Positions 60,936-64,000 of a stretch of 64,000 nt of DNA are shown piece by piece (position 1 is the first letter of the stretch; every line of letters begins with the position of its first letter). The stretch is from Sabellastarte sp. h YS-2021. Taxonomy: Eukaryota; Annelida; Polychaeta; Sabellida; Sabellidae. The DNA is taken from assembly GCA_964017235.1 (NCBI GenBank), contig OZ024927.1, positions 28,353,160 through 28,417,159 on the forward strand, given 5' to 3'. The position numbers were made by a program, and so were the translations under genes. The notes beneath the pieces are model-generated. The model saw nothing but the letters and a program-made list of their open reading frames with translations. It had not been told where the DNA came from and made no database searches.

Positions 60936-61594
60936 CACATGCTGATGGTCGTGGTTGGGAGAAACAAAACAGAAATTGTCTTCTTCTGTGCATGCATGCA
61001 AGCGGGGTGCGTGCTAGCCTTGCCACAGGCGTTTATATGTATAACATAGACACAACTGTTTGATTGCATTATAAGTATTTTTCATAATGTTCTCATACAT
61101 TTGCTTAGCCTAGCTTGCTGAGGAGAATCTCCCAGACTAGAAAGGCCTCTGATACAGTGTGCATTATGGCAAAGATATTTCATTTTTGCATTATGGTTCA
61201 GGCAGCCTGGAAGGCCAGGCTAGGTGCGTGCATGTGGCGTGTATCCTTTCGCCAAAAAACTTTACATCTTGGTCACTTATGAAGGTCTCCTCATCAAATT
61301 TGCAGGGAATGTTTATTGCAAAAGCCTCATTGCTTGGTCTCATTTTGAAAAAAAAATCGCCTTCATAGCCAATTGTTTGAAAATCATTTACATGTTCTAA
61401 ACGTTAAAAAATTAAAGCCAACCTCATCAATTTTGTACAAAATGTTTATAGCTAGAATGCTGGATTCAGAGTAACTTTGCATCTTTGATTTTATTTTGAA
61501 AACCAAATGCCACCATATATCACATGCTTTATATCAAATGTGAGTCGTCATATCAAAAAGGTCTTATATCTCCCCTTATTGTTGGTGGTACAGG

Positions 61595-61821
61595 GGGGCC
61601 ACGGTGGCAGAGTGGTAACACTCTTGCCTCCCACCTTTGAGGGCGGGGTTCGATCCCCAGCATGGCCTCAAGTGGGAAAGCTGGTAGTTGCTTGCCGTTG
61701 GTCGGCAGTTTACAGTACAGAACCCTAACGAACTGAATGTACTGGTTTCCTCTGCCCTTCCAACTACCCATCGTGATATGACCTGTACAGTGTTGAAAGC
61801 GACGTAAAACCCCAAATAAAT
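61595..61821 (+). mobile_element. tRNA-derived SINE, family A, with target duplication
   Basis: Head GGGGCCACGGTGGCAGAGTG then GTAACACTCTTGCCTCC; B-box GCGGGGTTCGATCCCCAGC; body GGCAGTTTACAGTACAGAAC; tail GATATGACCTGTACAGTG and AACCCCAAATAAAT. GTTGGTGGTACAGG (61581-61594) and GTTGGCGGTACAGG (61822-61835) flank it. The target is a diverged 147-family repeat. Confidence 0.85.
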
Positions 61822-63860
61822 GTTGGCGGTACAGGTTCGAAATGTGAAAACAGCCTGTAGGAAATCATAGCCTGTGAATCTTTAGCAATTGTCAAATTTC
61901 ACCTTTGACCAGTTCTTCAAGGTCAAGTGGGTGATGATACTAAATAGGAAAACTTCCCGAATGACATATACAGAAAAAATATATCACGAATGAAGACAAC
62001 AATATTATACGAGTGCGTAGCACGAGTATTATATTGTTAATCTTCATGAGTGATATATTTTTTCCATATATGTCTGATGAGGGGTGTTTTACTTTTATTA
62101 TCCACCATTTTGTACGATTTATGGGTGAAATAATACGAATATTTAATCAGAGAATGTGAATAGGCTGTCAAAAACCACAGGCACCAGTGAATATAAAAAG
62201 TTAAAACTTTAACTTGCAATAGGGACTTCATTTCTGCATGGATTTTTATGCAACTTACACGATCAGAAGCGCTGTAAAATGACCTTTCTAATGATATATC
62301 TATAGGTAGCATAGTTTCCGAGATATTGTTGGAAAACCGGAAGTTATTAACGCTTATAATCCATGGTACCAGGGCAGCGGTGTATACAAAAAAAATACAT
62401 CCCGCTCCGTATATCCCCATATACGGGTCAAATACGTTGCGTGGCGGATAATAAAACAGGATATCTATCTCCCTTATTATTGGCTTCAGAGCTTCGGAAT
62501 GTAAAACAACCCATAGGAAATAATTCCCTGCGAGTGTTAAATTTGATCTTTGACACCTGCTTCAAGGTGCCGTTGGGTCTATATATTGAAAAGGCCTTTT
62601 ATCTCCCTTATTGTCCCTCCTTGGGCTTTGAACTCCATTCCATGGTCTGAGTTTCTCCCTTTTTGCTTTATAATATTTTTGAACTCATGAGGGTAATCGT
62701 TTTTATCCATAAAATATACTAGCATGGAAATTGCTTGATATTCCTGTAACTATCTATTGTATTAATTAGTTTAAATATGGTTATATTATTCTCATAGACA
62801 AACATCAATATACGAATGACTTAGATATATACCATATATGCACAAGTAGTGATATTATGTAATAATTTGTACCCTTTTTTCAATGTGTCATACACATTAG
62901 CTTCAGAGACAGTTTTCATTTGAAACAAGGCAACTGTAGACTTGCTCCAAGTCTTTGTATTTGTACCCATCAGTAATCAGAACAGTTAAATTTAAATTGG
63001 AAACTTACAAGAGTTCATTGTACCACAAGCAATCTGGAGTGTGAGGGATAGTCTCTGAAAAAAAAAATTTGTCAGGGCTGGTTGTTTCTCCAAAAGTCAT
63101 ACAGTACCCATACATTACACAAAAGACAAAAGGACTTGGACAAAGGTCTAAGGCAACTGCCGCAGTGGTTATCTCCAGCCTTAGGATCAGTAATATACAA
63201 GAACTAAGGGAAATATAAGGCCTTTGTAGTAAGATTACCCCACTTGATACTGAAGAAGAGGTCAAAGGTCAAAGTCAGCAATTGGAAAAGATTCCCTGGC
63301 AATGACTTCCTATAGCTTGTTTTCACATTCCAAACTCCTAGTAGCAATGATAAGGGTGATATAAAACCTTTTTAATAGGATAATCCCATTTGCATTAAAT
63401 GTGATATGGCTGCCATTTTGTTTACGAAAGTAGGCCAAAACTATGATTAGGTTAACTTTCCTAGCCATATATCTTTTATACAAATTTGATGAACCTAGCT
63501 GCAATATTTCAAGTTTTACAGCATCTTTTCAAATAATTGGCTATGGCGGCCATTTTTTTTTCAAAATGAGGCAAAAATTGTTCACAGGCAAAACTTTTGC
63601 AGACCAGGACTTCCCATGGGCTGTTTTTATATTCTGAAGCGTTAGCACCAATAATAAGGGAAATATGAGCACGTCTAAGAGTGATGTCCCCATTTAACCT
63701 TGAAACATGGGTCAAATGTCAAATTCAACGCCTGGGAAAGATTCCCAGGCCTTGACTTCCCACAAATGTTTTTTCACATCCCAAACCCGTGGAGCAATGG
63801 TAAGGGAGATATATGGCCTTTTTAATAGGATAACCCCATTTGACATTAAACATGTGATAT
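61822..63860. repeat. Diverged relatives of the 147-bp repeat and AT-rich spacers
   Basis: TATCTCCCTTATTATTGG, CTTCGGAATGTAAAACA, TTTGACCAGTTCTTCAAGG and AAGATTCCC..GGC words recur at 61820-61930, 62455-62640, 63160-63360 and 63640-63850 in both orientations. An inverted piece (GTGATATGGC.GCCATTTTG) occurs at 63400 and 63855. No gene was recognised. Confidence 0.55.
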
Positions 63861-63929
63861 GGCGGCCATTTTGTTTTGCAAACTAGGCCAAAATTAGTAT
63901 CAGACTAGCTTTCCTAGCCATATATCTAT

Positions 63930-64000
63930 CATCACCCGTTCCTCAAAATTTTCTCACATCACTCCTCAACTGAAAAAACTCCATTGGCTTCCAGTTAGGT
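63930..64000 (+). mobile_element. LINE reverse-transcriptase fragment cut by the window end
   Basis: The last bases read TPQLKKLHWLPVR, the CR1/L2 C-terminal block also seen as LHWLPIRQRI at 12.9 kb. It continues beyond the window. Confidence 0.65.

Overview
The window is eukaryotic, almost certainly from an invertebrate animal. It is AT-rich, has spliced genes with GT-AG introns, tRNA- and 5S-derived SINEs, CR1/L2-like and Tx1/L1-like LINE remnants, a DIRS-like tyrosine-recombinase retroelement, many short inverted-repeat elements and several satellite arrays. This mix suits a mollusc, perhaps a bivalve, but the sequence alone does not prove the species and I put that placement at only moderate confidence.

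Three protein-coding genes can be rebuilt from exon to exon with consistent reading phase. (1) A JmjC/cupin-8 oxygenase gene runs on the plus strand in six visible exons (2487-10294); its first exon is not identified. (2) A C3orf33-like gene runs on the minus strand in four visible exons (22037 down to 16191); its first exon is not identified. (3) A complete otopetrin-family proton-channel gene runs on the plus strand in eight exons (41123-58235), giving 689 codons plus a stop with every intron phase closing. Two near-identical tRNA-Cys(GCA) genes lie antisense in the large sixth intron of the otopetrin gene.

Layout. 0.2-1.2 kb: LINE remnant. 1.9-2.5 kb: inverted-repeat element. 2.5-10.3 kb: JmjC gene, whose introns hold a regular 147-bp satellite array (4.4-6.7 kb), decayed copies of the start of its iron-binding exon (6.85-7.18 kb), a hairpin plus tandem-repeat element (7.7-8.75 kb), a 5S-derived SINE and a tRNA-like SINE. 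10.3-16 kb: intergenic, with a LINE fragment and a large inverted pair of the hairpin/tandem element. 16.2-22 kb: C3orf33-like gene, with a 351-bp tandem-repeat element in its last intron. 22-31.5 kb: no gene; a 147-bp array sits inside a 155-bp array, followed by a CpG-rich microsatellite and hairpin, another 147-bp array and a Tx1/L1-like LINE tail. 32.5-37.1 kb: internally deleted DIRS-like element. 37.9-39.1 kb: three inverted-repeat elements. 41-58 kb: otopetrin. 58-64 kb: no gene recognised, repeats only.

The three genes show no functional link to each other. The most unusual content is the set of repeat elements that combine tandem arrays with a terminal hairpin. One family has a base-pair-conserving (covarying) hairpin followed by CTAG, and its array is dense in paired TGACCTTGA/TCAAGGTCA half-sites.
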